This document shows, in pieces, positions 8,927-17,584 of a stretch of 63,051 nucleotides of DNA. Origin of the DNA: an uncultured Eubacterium sp. GTDB lineage: Bacteria; Bacillota; Clostridia; Lachnospirales; Lachnospiraceae. The stretch's first letter is position 1; every line of letters starts with the position of its first letter. The position numbers were made by a program, and so were the translations under genes. The notes below the pieces were generated by a model. It had not been told where the DNA came from and made no database searches. It was given only the letters and a program-made list of their open reading frames with translations. Location: NCBI GenBank assembly GCA_904420085.1, contig CAJFUA010000023.1:1-63051 (forward strand). The letters are read 5' to 3'.

Positions 8927-10231
8927 TCAACCTCTTATCTCATGTGTTTCATCTGATATCCTTCGGGTATCATTCTCCATGCTTCTGATTTTTCCATTAA
9001 ACCAGCCTATCATAAACGGCCAAACAAATTTCACGGTTTGTGAAAAAATTCCGGTTACTACATAGGTATATATCATCATTGCCACTGTAATGGCACACAT
9101 GGCGCTGACTATATAAGCTTCTCTTCTATATTTTTTTCTGAATATCAGTGTGGCGTTAGATATATACAGCCACAGTATGGCGGCAATTCCCAGCAGACCA
9201 CCTTTTACCAATATGGAGTAATAAGAGTTATGCAGTAATGCGATTCCATTATCTACAACCATATTGCCTGTAAAATTGTGGGGAATATATTGTATCTTTA
9301 TATACTCACCAAATCCTGCACCCAGCAGCTGCACGGCAACATTTGATTCCATCCATTGTTTTGATGCACATTCCATCTCATAGGCTCTCCAATGATTCAT
9401 TGCTTCCTCTGTGGAATCATATTCTCCATTGCTGTCAACCTCTTCAAAACTATACTGTAGTTTGTCAATAAACTGTGCCCGGATATCATTTGGTAATATT
9501 CTAAAAACAGCAAAGCCTGCCGCAGCCAACAATATTGCCATCGTTATCAGTCTGGTGACCGATTTGTTTTTATTTTCGGAAAAATATATATTTAGCAGCA
9601 GAATCACAGCAATCATTAAAAAAGTGACAATTAACTCAGTTCTTCCCAATGATACAATACCTTTTAACATCAACATAACAAGAATTATCATGTCTGTCAC
9701 CCTGCTGAATATTATTTTTTTTCCTATTACCTTCTCTGACAGCATAATTGCAAATATAAGCGTTGTCTCATAGACCTGATTTCCCATGATGTTTCGAAAG
9801 ACACTCAGGTCACTGACAGATGAAATCTGTGCCATCAGGCTGATAAATGAGCATACAGTAATAAGAAATCCGGAAATATATAAAGTTTTTGTAATGGACT
9901 TACCGTCATTTTTGTCATATTTATTATACAGGTATCCAATCATCATTATGATGATTGCAGGAAATGTATAAAAGATATCTTTTGCAACATCCCTTGTATT
10001 ATTTGTCATCAGCCCTATGATTCCTGCCACAATAGCAAAAACCATATACAGGGGAAAACCATAAATCCGGGGAACGGTTGCCACCAGGCTGTGATTTCGT
10101 ACCGACAGGTAAATCAGCCACACGACAGAAAGTATAAACAGCCACTGACCCGAAATACCATAATATGACAACAGGAGAAATCCCATAACCGGCCACACGA
10201 TTTCATTATGTATATTGATTTTAATTACCAT
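8927..10231 (-). CDS. O-antigen polymerase/ligase-like membrane protein (Wzy)
   Basis: 434 aa with about 11-12 transmembrane segments and one large extracytoplasmic loop near residues 250-320 (EEVDSNGEYDSTEEAMNHWRAYEM...). LLGAGFGEYIK and HNSYYSILVKGGLLGI in and after that loop match Wzy/WaaL-type proteins, where an H-N-x-x-x motif is common. It would polymerise flipped repeat units on the outer face of the membrane. It is spaced 4 bp from the GT2 gene. Sequence alone does not separate polymerase from ligase, but with a Wzx present and a Gram-positive context polymerase is more likely. Confidence 0.85.
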   Translation of the reverse strand: MVIKINIHNEIVWPVMGFLLLSYYGISGQWLFILSVVWLIYLSVRNHSLVATVPRIYGFPLYMVFAIVAGIIGLMTNNTRDVAKDIFYTFPAIIIMMIGYLYNKYDKNDGKSITKTLYISGFLITVCSFISLMAQISSVSDLSVFRNIMGNQVYETTLIFAIMLSEKVIGKKIIFSRVTDMIILVMLMLKGIVSLGRTELIVTFLMIAVILLLNIYFSENKNKSVTRLITMAILLAAAGFAVFRILPNDIRAQFIDKLQYSFEEVDSNGEYDSTEEAMNHWRAYEMECASKQWMESNVAVQLLGAGFGEYIKIQYIPHNFTGNMVVDNGIALLHNSYYSILVKGGLLGIAAILWLYISNATLIFRKKYRREAYIVSAMCAITVAMMIYTYVVTGIFSQTVKFVWPFMIGWFNGKIRSMENDTRRISDETHEIRG

Positions 10232-10235
10232 ATTT

Positions 10236-11108
10236 TTATCTTCCCTTTACGATTTTTTTAAAAGCCAGATAATTAAACTTGCCTATTTTATATGTGATGC
10301 CATTCAGTATTTTCTGAAAGAACCCAATATGCAGATATTTATTCAGATAAATACATCTTCCCTCATATGCCAAATCAAGTTTTTTGCCCAACGATTGGAT
10401 GCTTTTAGAAATACTGACGGAATGATTGTGTATATATTCGTACCTGTTAAGAATATAATTCTTATATTTTTTTTCCTTCAGTTTATAAGCAATGATGTTT
10501 TCTTCCCCGTATAGAAACGTATCCTCGTCAAACATCCCCACATCATCCATCGTCTCCTGCGATATTACAAAAAACGAACCCGGTATCACATCCACTTCAC
10601 AGATTTCCTTTTCAAAATGGGAATCCGGATAACTTGTTTTCTTCAGATTGAGAATCCTCTTTAGCAGAATCAGATTTTCAAGAATGCAGTCAGAATACTT
10701 TGGCAGTTTCCAGCCATATCTGGTTCTGATTTCAGAATTGCATATCATTTTACAGGAAACCATACCTGTTTTCTCCCTGTTTTGCTCCATGAAAGCCTTT
10801 ATTCCACCTAAACACATCTCATTCAACACAATGTCCGGATTGGATATTATGAGATATTCCGGCGAATATTTTTGTTTCGCATAGCGGATACCAAAGTTAT
10901 TGCCACTGGCATACCCTTCATTTTTTTCGGTCTGAATCACATCAATTTTTTCATCCGCATGTTCAGATAATTTCTCAAAAGATACATCTGTGGAACAATT
11001 ATCCACTACAATAATCTTATGAATACTCTGAAACTCTTTGGTATTGTTCAAAAACGTAACTGTTGTTTCCCAATCATTATAATTCAGTACAATCAATACA
11101 AAATTCAT
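10236..11108 (-). CDS. Glycosyltransferase family 2
   Basis: 290 aa GT-A fold enzyme. FVLIVLNYNDWETTV at the start, IIVVDNCSTDVS, and NEGYASGNNFGIRYAK followed by ISNPDIVL (DxD-equivalent NPD) are the rhamnosyltransferase-like GT2 pattern. EVDVIPGSFFVISQE and MFDEDTFLYGEENI complete the acceptor-side motifs. It should add one sugar from a nucleotide donor to the lipid-linked repeat unit in the cytoplasm. It is 4 bp downstream of the second pyruvyl transferase gene. Donor and linkage are unknown; a dTDP-rhamnose-type donor is plausible. Confidence 0.9.
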   Translation of the reverse strand: MNFVLIVLNYNDWETTVTFLNNTKEFQSIHKIIVVDNCSTDVSFEKLSEHADEKIDVIQTEKNEGYASGNNFGIRYAKQKYSPEYLIISNPDIVLNEMCLGGIKAFMEQNREKTGMVSCKMICNSEIRTRYGWKLPKYSDCILENLILLKRILNLKKTSYPDSHFEKEICEVDVIPGSFFVISQETMDDVGMFDEDTFLYGEENIIAYKLKEKKYKNYILNRYEYIHNHSVSISKSIQSLGKKLDLAYEGRCIYLNKYLHIGFFQKILNGITYKIGKFNYLAFKKIVKGR

Positions 11109-11112
11109 ATTA

Positions 11113-12273
11113 TTATTCCTTATTTTCCATTGCCTTTCGCAGAAATTCCAACGAGCCTGTTCTATATTCGTCTATAATCTGATTTATTTCCTCATAAACT
11201 ATACTACATTTTTCGGGATTTGGAAAATATTCCGGACAAATTATTCTATCCCTGATGTGAAATTTATCCAAAAGATTGTATATTCTGGAATTCATGGAGG
11301 TACTGTTATTTTTATTGTCTCTCTCAAAGACAAAGAAATTTTTATGAAAAAGAATGGAAAAAGCGGCTCCATGAAATGAATCCGTGAATATACATCTGGC
11401 ATTTTTAATCAGCCACACAAACTCTTTCGGCCCTACGTCAAGTAATTTTTCACCTGCTCCTGTATTATCAAAAAAATTCAGTTTCTGCTTGGCATAAGGA
11501 ATATAAAGCAGCTTCAAATTGTTTTCCTGACAATATTTTTCTGCCTTTTTTCTATATCTTCGGCTATCCGAGAAAGAATAAAACAATACATATTTTCCCG
11601 GTTCTGCACCGTTTACCTGAGTATCGAAATCCCACACGGAAATGTCCGGCAGAAATACCGGATCCAAGACCACTTTTATTTCCTTATTTACTTTTTCCTG
11701 TAATATGTTTTTTGCATCATCTTCCCTGACGGAAATATAATCAAATGTGTTGATACTGTGTGCGATGGTGTCTCTTTCTTTTGCTGTTAACCTTCCTCTT
11801 CCGATACTTGCCCCGTAAGATATTTTTAATTTTCTCTCCGGCACAAAAGTCTGCAGAAAGCCGTTTCTGATACAATTCGGATTCCATACCTGATCGGAAC
11901 CGCTGACATAACAGTCATATGCCTCAAGGGTATCTGCGATATTTTCATCCGTGTATTCCATCCTGTCATGATTCATGCATTCCTCCATAAATGCATCACA
12001 TAATGTCAGTCTCCTCCGGATTTTTCTCTGTATGAGAAACGTTCCCTTTTCCAGACCCTTCTCTATTATTTTTGCCACAATCATCTTCGCTCCATACTGT
12101 TTCATCTGTTGGCGCAGTCCGCTGTATATCGGATTGATTCCGTCCTTATAGCGCAGTATGTCTGCCTCAGACTCCGGCAAGGCGTCTATTGTTTTTTTCA
12201 GGGCATACCCCTGAAGTAACCCTCCGTAATTATAATTTCCATAAAACAATGTCAATATTGCTGTCTTTTTCAT
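11113..12273 (-). CDS. Polysaccharide pyruvyl transferase family protein (second copy)
   Basis: 386 aa. It has ILTLFYGNYNYGGLLQGYAL at the N-terminus, YVSGSDQVWNPNC, ISYGASIGRG, VREDDAKNIL, VLDPVFL, and ARCIFTDSFHGAAFSILFHKNFFVF near the C-terminus. This is the subfamily commonly found beside F420-dehydrogenase-beta-like proteins in glycan loci, and that partner is present two genes upstream in the operon. It presumably transfers pyruvate to a sugar of the repeat unit; the alternative is another PEP- or sugar-phosphate-dependent modification. It is only distantly similar to the copy at 7733-8920, so it is not a recent duplicate. Confidence 0.85.
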   Translation of the reverse strand: MKKTAILTLFYGNYNYGGLLQGYALKKTIDALPESEADILRYKDGINPIYSGLRQQMKQYGAKMIVAKIIEKGLEKGTFLIQRKIRRRLTLCDAFMEECMNHDRMEYTDENIADTLEAYDCYVSGSDQVWNPNCIRNGFLQTFVPERKLKISYGASIGRGRLTAKERDTIAHSINTFDYISVREDDAKNILQEKVNKEIKVVLDPVFLPDISVWDFDTQVNGAEPGKYVLFYSFSDSRRYRKKAEKYCQENNLKLLYIPYAKQKLNFFDNTGAGEKLLDVGPKEFVWLIKNARCIFTDSFHGAAFSILFHKNFFVFERDNKNNSTSMNSRIYNLLDKFHIRDRIICPEYFPNPEKCSIVYEEINQIIDEYRTGSLEFLRKAMENKE

Positions 12274-12290
12274 ATCATCCTTCTCTTTCT

Positions 12291-13631
12291 CTAATGCTGA
12301 TAGAATTCCCGCATTTCTTTCGCATGAATCTCCATGGTTTTAATGTTCTGTCTGTCACATATATAAGCATTCATATCCTGTAACATCCCCGGTCCTCTGT
12401 CCAGCACTTCCTGAAGTTTAACCTTCATATCTTCCGGTGTGGCCTCGAATATAATCCCTGATTTGTAATCTTCCACCAGATCTCTGGCACCTACATTTTT
12501 GTTAATCATCACCGGCACTCCATAACTCAGCGCCTCCAAAACAGTAAACCCAAATGTTTCACGACATATGCTGGGCAGTACTAACATGTCAATGCTGTCC
12601 ATCACTTGCGGCATCTCACTGTAATCATAAGGCTTATGTTCCACAATATAATCGCATTCGGACTGATTTCTGGAATATAAATGAAGTTCAAACCTGTCTT
12701 TATACGAATCCTGTAAACTGTCCAACACCTCTTTTAATACAAAAAAACCTTTTCTGTAACTTGCAGGACCCAAATACCCCAGTCTGATTTTGTCCCCATA
12801 TTCTCTTTTTTTTCTTGCATCCGTTATATCTCCGTGGGTGATACTGATTGTTTTTCCATATGTATTCACTTGAAAATCTCTATATATTTTTTCTGTTGTG
12901 GTACTGTTAAAATGAAGTTTTGTCACAAGATGAAACATCTCTAAATAGTAATTTCGCAAGGTAACATAACGTTTGCTTTTTTCGGAATTGTCCGTTTTTG
13001 TGATGTCCGTATCTTTTTCCGGCATCTGTAACGGTTTATTATGATATTTTTTCAGTTTATTTAAAATTCTGCTTTTTTTCAAGGTACGATAAAGCCCGCT
13101 TTGCTGCATTCTGATTTTGTCTAATGATATCGCATTTCTATTACATTCTGCACATCCGGTACAGTTTTTATCATACGCGCAGCAGCTGCCATGATACAAA
13201 AGATTTACCCTTGGGCATAAACCAAAGAAATCATGCGATGTAAATACACTTTTTATATGGAGCTCTTTCGCAGCTTCCAAAAACTCTTTCGGAAGCCCCA
13301 TCAATGTATGTAAATGTATCACATCAAAATGATTTTCCTTAAAAAACGAAACATAAACGCTCTTATCTGTAGGACAAATAAATGGTTCAATCTCTTTAAT
13401 TCCCCTTAACAATGCTACAGGCATAGGGTTTACCAGTTCAAAACTCCCAAACCCTGCTTCATTTTTTCTTTTGACAATTCTGACTTCTGCCTTCTTTTTC
13501 ATTCTCCCAGGCCACAGCATGAAAACCTCATCACCCTGTCGTTTCTGCTCAGTCATTAAATCCATACAATACTTTGTCAGTCCACCCCCGCCATATTTCT
13601 GAAATCCCAATGCATAATGTAGTATTTTCAT
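12291..13631 (-). CDS. Glycosyltransferase family 4 with cysteine-rich insert
   Basis: 446 aa GT-B enzyme. The N-domain starts ILHYALGFQKYGGGGLTKYC; the C-domain has IRLGYLGPASYRKG and the donor-site block MLVLPSICRETFGFTVLEAL (E-x7-E). Between them, after VFTSHDFFGLCP, there is a cysteine cluster: CPRVN...SCC...CTGCAEC, seven Cys in about 30 residues. This could bind zinc or an Fe-S cluster. A paralogue with the same layout is at 17585-18919. It lies 18 bp from the pyruvyl transferase downstream. It should transfer one sugar to the repeat unit; donor unknown. Confidence 0.9.
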   Translation of the reverse strand: MKILHYALGFQKYGGGGLTKYCMDLMTEQKRQGDEVFMLWPGRMKKKAEVRIVKRKNEAGFGSFELVNPMPVALLRGIKEIEPFICPTDKSVYVSFFKENHFDVIHLHTLMGLPKEFLEAAKELHIKSVFTSHDFFGLCPRVNLLYHGSCCAYDKNCTGCAECNRNAISLDKIRMQQSGLYRTLKKSRILNKLKKYHNKPLQMPEKDTDITKTDNSEKSKRYVTLRNYYLEMFHLVTKLHFNSTTTEKIYRDFQVNTYGKTISITHGDITDARKKREYGDKIRLGYLGPASYRKGFFVLKEVLDSLQDSYKDRFELHLYSRNQSECDYIVEHKPYDYSEMPQVMDSIDMLVLPSICRETFGFTVLEALSYGVPVMINKNVGARDLVEDYKSGIIFEATPEDMKVKLQEVLDRGPGMLQDMNAYICDRQNIKTMEIHAKEMREFYQH

Positions 13632-13658
13632 AAATTTTTAAAACCTTTCTTATTAACA

Positions 13659-14642
13659 TCATCTTATTTTGTTTCCTATTCCTGTCTGATACAGAAAATG
13701 TTTTATCTTATTTTTCATAAGATTTTTACCGCCATAATATTTCTTTCTGAATTCTTTTGAAAAACCTGTCTTTTGGTAATCTTTAAAAAAACGTTCTTTA
13801 AACTCCATCTTTTTCTGATAATCAGCTTTCTGCGCGATATCTTCTTCTCTTTCTTCCTCTGTCCGACTTCTATATATATATATATATTGTGTTACATTTT
13901 GCAGAAGTTGTTCCCCTTTTTCTGTATTTACAAATACCTGGGATTTCCCCCTGTCCAGTTTTTTGGGCTCTCTTTCTGCCGTCCATGCATCTGCTATTGT
14001 GATGTCACTTGCTCTGTTTCCTGCCGTTCTAAAATGACATTGATAGCAGGAATCCCTCATCATATAGTCACGCAGATAATAAAACATGTATTCATCCGTA
14101 TAATGAGATTTTACATATTCTTTTTTATTTTCGAAACTTATCTTCATGCAGTAATCATGCCAGCCGTTACGTTTGTCCCTAAAATTTACATCTTTGACAC
14201 CTGACTGAGATTTCATGGAAAGTGCATGCAGATAATCTTTCCAGACTTGTGGAGACGGCACTCCGTGACATACAAAATCCACTGTTGTCAGTTGTTCTGC
14301 TGAAATATTGGCAATGTTTAAAAACTGATGTAAACCTTTTACCTGACATGGCGTCCCCACGAACAAAACCTGCCTGCCGTTCATCAGGTCTTCTTTTACT
14401 CTCAGAAAATTGTCAGCCATATCGCTCTGTACATATTTGGAGCGCATCAGTTTTTTCATGTCTTCTACATTTTCTGCCCTCATATGCACCACGGAAAAAT
14501 CTGTGTCAAATCCTGCTCCATATACAACTGCATTTTCCTGCTCTATCATATATTTTGCCAATTCATAAAAGATTCCACCGGAAGAACTGTTTTTTCTGAC
14601 ATCTTCTTTTTTTGTATAACATATATATGTAGATGTTTTCAT
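13659..14642 (-). CDS. Coenzyme F420 hydrogenase/dehydrogenase beta-subunit-like protein (without its ferredoxin domain)
   Basis: 327 aa from the ATG at 14642, chosen because GGAG lies about 10 nt upstream. The longer open frame to 14750 runs through the ferredoxin gene in another register. YICYTKKEDVRKNSSSGGIF, VLFVGTPCQVKGL, VDFVCHGVPSPQVW, YCMKISF and DSCYQCHFRTAGNRASDITIADAW are family marks, with several conserved Cys (TPCQ, CHG, CYQC). Relatives include FrhB and glycan-locus proteins often annotated polysaccharide biosynthesis protein, which usually carry two 4Fe-4S clusters at the N-terminus in the same chain. Here that domain is a separate frame 22 bp upstream. The enzyme is presumably a flavin/FeS redox protein acting on a sugar. 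F420 use is not implied. Confidence 0.85.
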   Translation of the reverse strand: MKTSTYICYTKKEDVRKNSSSGGIFYELAKYMIEQENAVVYGAGFDTDFSVVHMRAENVEDMKKLMRSKYVQSDMADNFLRVKEDLMNGRQVLFVGTPCQVKGLHQFLNIANISAEQLTTVDFVCHGVPSPQVWKDYLHALSMKSQSGVKDVNFRDKRNGWHDYCMKISFENKKEYVKSHYTDEYMFYYLRDYMMRDSCYQCHFRTAGNRASDITIADAWTAEREPKKLDRGKSQVFVNTEKGEQLLQNVTQYIYIYRSRTEEEREEDIAQKADYQKKMEFKERFFKDYQKTGFSKEFRKKYYGGKNLMKNKIKHFLYQTGIGNKIR

Positions 14643-14664
14643 TTTCTTTTTTCTCCAAATTTTT

Positions 14665-14859
14665 TTATTTGATTGGACATACTTTTCTACACAATTGACA
14701 GCCAATGCATTTCTCGGGAATGATAAACGGATACAAAAATCCCTGTTCATCTTGTCTCATCTCTATGGCTTTTTGAGGACATATAACAAAACATGCACTG
14801 CATCCGCAACATTCTGCTTTATCAATATATAATTCCGGTATTGTTTTTACATCTGACAT
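14665..14859 (-). CDS. Stand-alone 2x[4Fe-4S] ferredoxin domain (N-terminal part of a split F420-beta-type protein)
   Basis: 64 aa from the ATG at 14859, which has AGGTGGGG about 8 nt upstream; a longer open frame to 15006 would run into the preceding GT4 gene. Two cluster motifs are complete: CCGCSACFVICP and CIGCQLCRKVCP (CxxCxxCxxxCP). It stops at AAATAA next to a run of seven A. In most relatives this domain continues straight into the F420-dehydrogenase-beta domain, here the next gene in a different frame. The split may be natural, with the two chains forming a complex, or a frameshift at the A-run. Good Shine-Dalgarno sites before both parts favour a functional split. Confidence 0.8.
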   Translation of the reverse strand: MSDVKTIPELYIDKAECCGCSACFVICPQKAIEMRQDEQGFLYPFIIPEKCIGCQLCRKVCPIK

Positions 14860-14902
14860 TGTATACTTCCCCACCTTTCCTTCTGTCTCCCACAGTTTTC
14901 CG

Positions 14903-16147
14903 TTAACCGGATTTTTCCATTCTCTCAACAATATGGGTGATTGCCTTTCCCTTTTCCCGCCAGGTATATCTCTCTGCCAGCCTTTCAGCATTTTCACACA
15001 TGGCATCTCTTTCTTTTCTGTCTGTTGTCCTGATGATTGCCTCTGTCAGACCCCCGATTATCTGTTTCCTGCTGTTTCTGTCAATGACAATGGCGTTACC
15101 TCCCATGGATTTAGTATAACCTCCGGTATCAATGCAAATCAAAGGTCTCGCCGCACCTAGGGAATCAAAAGCAACCGTCACTCCCCCCTCTTTCAGCGCC
15201 GGATTTATAACGACATCCGCCTGCCCCAGCCGGTTCAAATATTCCTTCTCCGATACCTGACCTGCCAAAATCACATTATCCGTCAGACCGTATTGTTCCA
15301 CCATACGCTGTAGTTTGCTTTTCCATCTGCCGGTACCTAATATTTCAAGGTAAATATTTTTATTTTTTCTGACTGCTTTCCCAAAAGCCTCAATCAGTAA
15401 ATCAAATCCCCTCCATGCATCTAATCTGCCAACTGCTAAATATTTTACTCTATCTGCCTGATATGTTTCATTTTTCTGAGAATTTTGATTGCAAACGCTT
15501 AATTTTTTTTCATCTACGGCTACATCTGTAAACAAAACTGCCTTTCCCCGATATTTCGGTAAAATATTTTCTATCATATTTTCTGATTTGCACAAAATAA
15601 CATCCGCATTTTTACAGCGCTTTCTGAATCCCACATTGAGTGGAAGTAATTTTACCACCATACGCCTCGTCCACTCTATCAGTCTGGACTTTATATCGTA
15701 ATGTTTTGAAAACATCGTCGGAATCGTATCGGTTCCTCCCACCGGCCCCCAGATAAAATGCCGTTTCATTCCATACCGGCTTGCCGGCCACAATGCGTTT
15801 CCATAAGTTAACAGATGATATATTTCTATGTGATTTTTCTGCATCGTCTTTTTGACAAACCTGTTACTCCCTATCTGCCATAAGCAGTAATAGACTCGGA
15901 CTCCCCGCAGACCTTTTTTCCAACGGCGCATCCATGACGGCAAATCATAATAGATAAACGTAATATTGCGATCATCCGGATTTCTTTTCATCCATTTTTC
16001 TATATTCAATTGATTGCTTTTTCTAGTTAATACCCATAAATCATATTGGCGGGACATCTCCATTATCCAGTGCCAGCCAACTCCGATTTCCGAGCCCTTC
16101 TCCGGCTCGCATGCATAGGCAGATACGAATATTTTCTTTTTTTCCAT
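14903..16147 (-). CDS. Glycosyltransferase family 4
   Basis: 414 aa GT-B enzyme. N-terminal KIFVSAYACEPEKGSEIGVGWHWI is the subgroup seen in many capsule loci. GNALWPASRYGMKRHFIWGPVGG follows. The C-domain has YLAVGRLDAWRGFDLLIEAF, NVILAGQVSEKEYLNRL and DVVINPALKEGGVTVAFDSL, where the E-G-G-V-T replaces the usual E-x-F-G-x-x. No signal peptide. It sits 43 bp upstream of the ferredoxin gene in the same operon. Acts in the cytoplasm on the lipid-linked glycan; donor unknown. Confidence 0.9.
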   Translation of the reverse strand: MEKKKIFVSAYACEPEKGSEIGVGWHWIMEMSRQYDLWVLTRKSNQLNIEKWMKRNPDDRNITFIYYDLPSWMRRWKKGLRGVRVYYCLWQIGSNRFVKKTMQKNHIEIYHLLTYGNALWPASRYGMKRHFIWGPVGGTDTIPTMFSKHYDIKSRLIEWTRRMVVKLLPLNVGFRKRCKNADVILCKSENMIENILPKYRGKAVLFTDVAVDEKKLSVCNQNSQKNETYQADRVKYLAVGRLDAWRGFDLLIEAFGKAVRKNKNIYLEILGTGRWKSKLQRMVEQYGLTDNVILAGQVSEKEYLNRLGQADVVINPALKEGGVTVAFDSLGAARPLICIDTGGYTKSMGGNAIVIDRNSRKQIIGGLTEAIIRTTDRKERDAMCENAERLAERYTWREKGKAITHIVERMEKSG

Positions 16148-16193
16148 GCTGATACCTTATTTCTGATTCAATGTTTCTCTGCTTACCTTCTTC

Positions 16194-17570
16194 TTAAACA
16201 TTTATAGTTTTTATTGTAAATTTTTCCAAAATAAAATAAACCGCCTCTTCTGCCATCCTTTCCGGTTCTTTGGATGCATCTATGACAATAAACCGCCTGT
16301 CCTTTTTTGCCAATTCTTCATATTCTCTACACTGCCGTCTGATTTCCTCCAGACACAATTCCTGTTTTCTCTCATATATGGTCTCCGGTTTTGTCTGTAA
16401 CAGGAACATAATCTGTGGTTTGGGCGTCAGAGACACCAAAAATTTCCTCCATCCTTTTGGCAGATTAATTTTTGAGCGCCGGGGATCCACAATGAAATCA
16501 TAACTGTATCTGTCGAAAATTGTAAACCGGTCATACTGCACATTTTTTCTGATGACTTTCTGCCACCCCACAATATAATCCGCCATATAATATGCCATTC
16601 TGAAAAAGGAACTGATCCTGTTTGCCGGTTGATTCCGGTGGGGATTTCTCCAGTCTCTGTCCTGTTCCATCATACCGACTTTTTCTCCGACCGCTCCCAG
16701 GTTTGGAAATACGGTTGGTCTGAAATGACGCAAATCACATCTTTTATCTTCCGGATCATTTACGTAATAATAGTTAATCTGCTGCTGCATCCGGTTTATA
16801 AACGTTGTCTTCCCTGCTCCATCCGGTGCCGCAACACCTATGACTCTGGCATACTTTTTATAACTGAAAAGGATCCGTCCGGCTTTTCCCCAGCCAAATG
16901 CCGCCACATTCATCAATGTTTTTACCGGTCTTTTCTTTTTGACATATCTTTTTAACCGTCTGGTCAACCCGCCTGACATACGGATAACAAATGCAAAATC
17001 CTGCTGAAGTATTTTATCCACAAGCAAAACTGCAAAATCTTTGTCTGTTATTATTTCTAATTGTTCTAAAAACTCCTGTTTCTGCCGGCTGCATGTATCA
17101 TACAGTTTTTCCCTGTATTTTTCTTTCAAAACCGGTGTTTTATAACCAAACAACTTGTACACCAGTATCATCAGTGCATCAAAATCTTCTTCCAATACCC
17201 GCATTCCTTTGTAATCCTTTGTATGCTGATATAATTCTTCAAAGGTAAAGACTTCATAGCCTTTTGCCGAATAGCCTTCAAGAAGATCGATATGTATGCC
17301 CGTTTTATTTTCTAAACTTATACCATGAAAGCAATGCAGTTTGTGAAAATCCGCCTGATAATAATAGACCAGACCATAATCCGTGTATGCCGCCTGAAGA
17401 ATCTTTTTTGCTTTCTCAAAGTCACGAGGCTCTACGACAATATCTACATCTTTCGCATGATTTGTGTCCGGCAGTCCCTCATAATTACGCAAAATAAAAT
17501 ATTTAATTTGTTGTTTTTTTAACTTTTCCACAATTTGTGAAAACACTTCTGCGCATATTTTATTCCACAT
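16194..17570 (-). CDS. Nucleotidyltransferase-like domain fused to a thymidylate-kinase-like P-loop domain
   Basis: 458 aa. Residues about 1-150 look like a nucleotidyltransferase-fold protein: YFILRNYEGLP, then AKDVDIVVEP (residues 39-48, D-x-D), then IHIDLLEGY (third acidic position). Residues about 243-458 are a P-loop kinase: GVAAPDGAGKTTF (Walker A, about 246-258), FDRYSYDFIVDPRR (a DRxxxD motif as in dTMP kinases) and a lid-like segment ERKQELCLEEIRRQ. A basic linker lies between. The kinase half is not a normal Tmk because it is embedded in a glycan operon and has large insertions. It probably modifies a sugar, a lipid or another enzyme. The function is unknown. It is 15 bp downstream of the GT4 gene at 17585. 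Confidence 0.7.
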   Translation of the reverse strand: MWNKICAEVFSQIVEKLKKQQIKYFILRNYEGLPDTNHAKDVDIVVEPRDFEKAKKILQAAYTDYGLVYYYQADFHKLHCFHGISLENKTGIHIDLLEGYSAKGYEVFTFEELYQHTKDYKGMRVLEEDFDALMILVYKLFGYKTPVLKEKYREKLYDTCSRQKQEFLEQLEIITDKDFAVLLVDKILQQDFAFVIRMSGGLTRRLKRYVKKKRPVKTLMNVAAFGWGKAGRILFSYKKYARVIGVAAPDGAGKTTFINRMQQQINYYYVNDPEDKRCDLRHFRPTVFPNLGAVGEKVGMMEQDRDWRNPHRNQPANRISSFFRMAYYMADYIVGWQKVIRKNVQYDRFTIFDRYSYDFIVDPRRSKINLPKGWRKFLVSLTPKPQIMFLLQTKPETIYERKQELCLEEIRRQCREYEELAKKDRRFIVIDASKEPERMAEEAVYFILEKFTIKTINV

Positions 17571-17584
17571 ACTGCTCTCCCAAT

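Noticed and set aside
13659-14642. Evidence for coenzyme F420 metabolism
   Set aside because: The family name is historical; these proteins are common in surface-glycan loci of organisms without F420.
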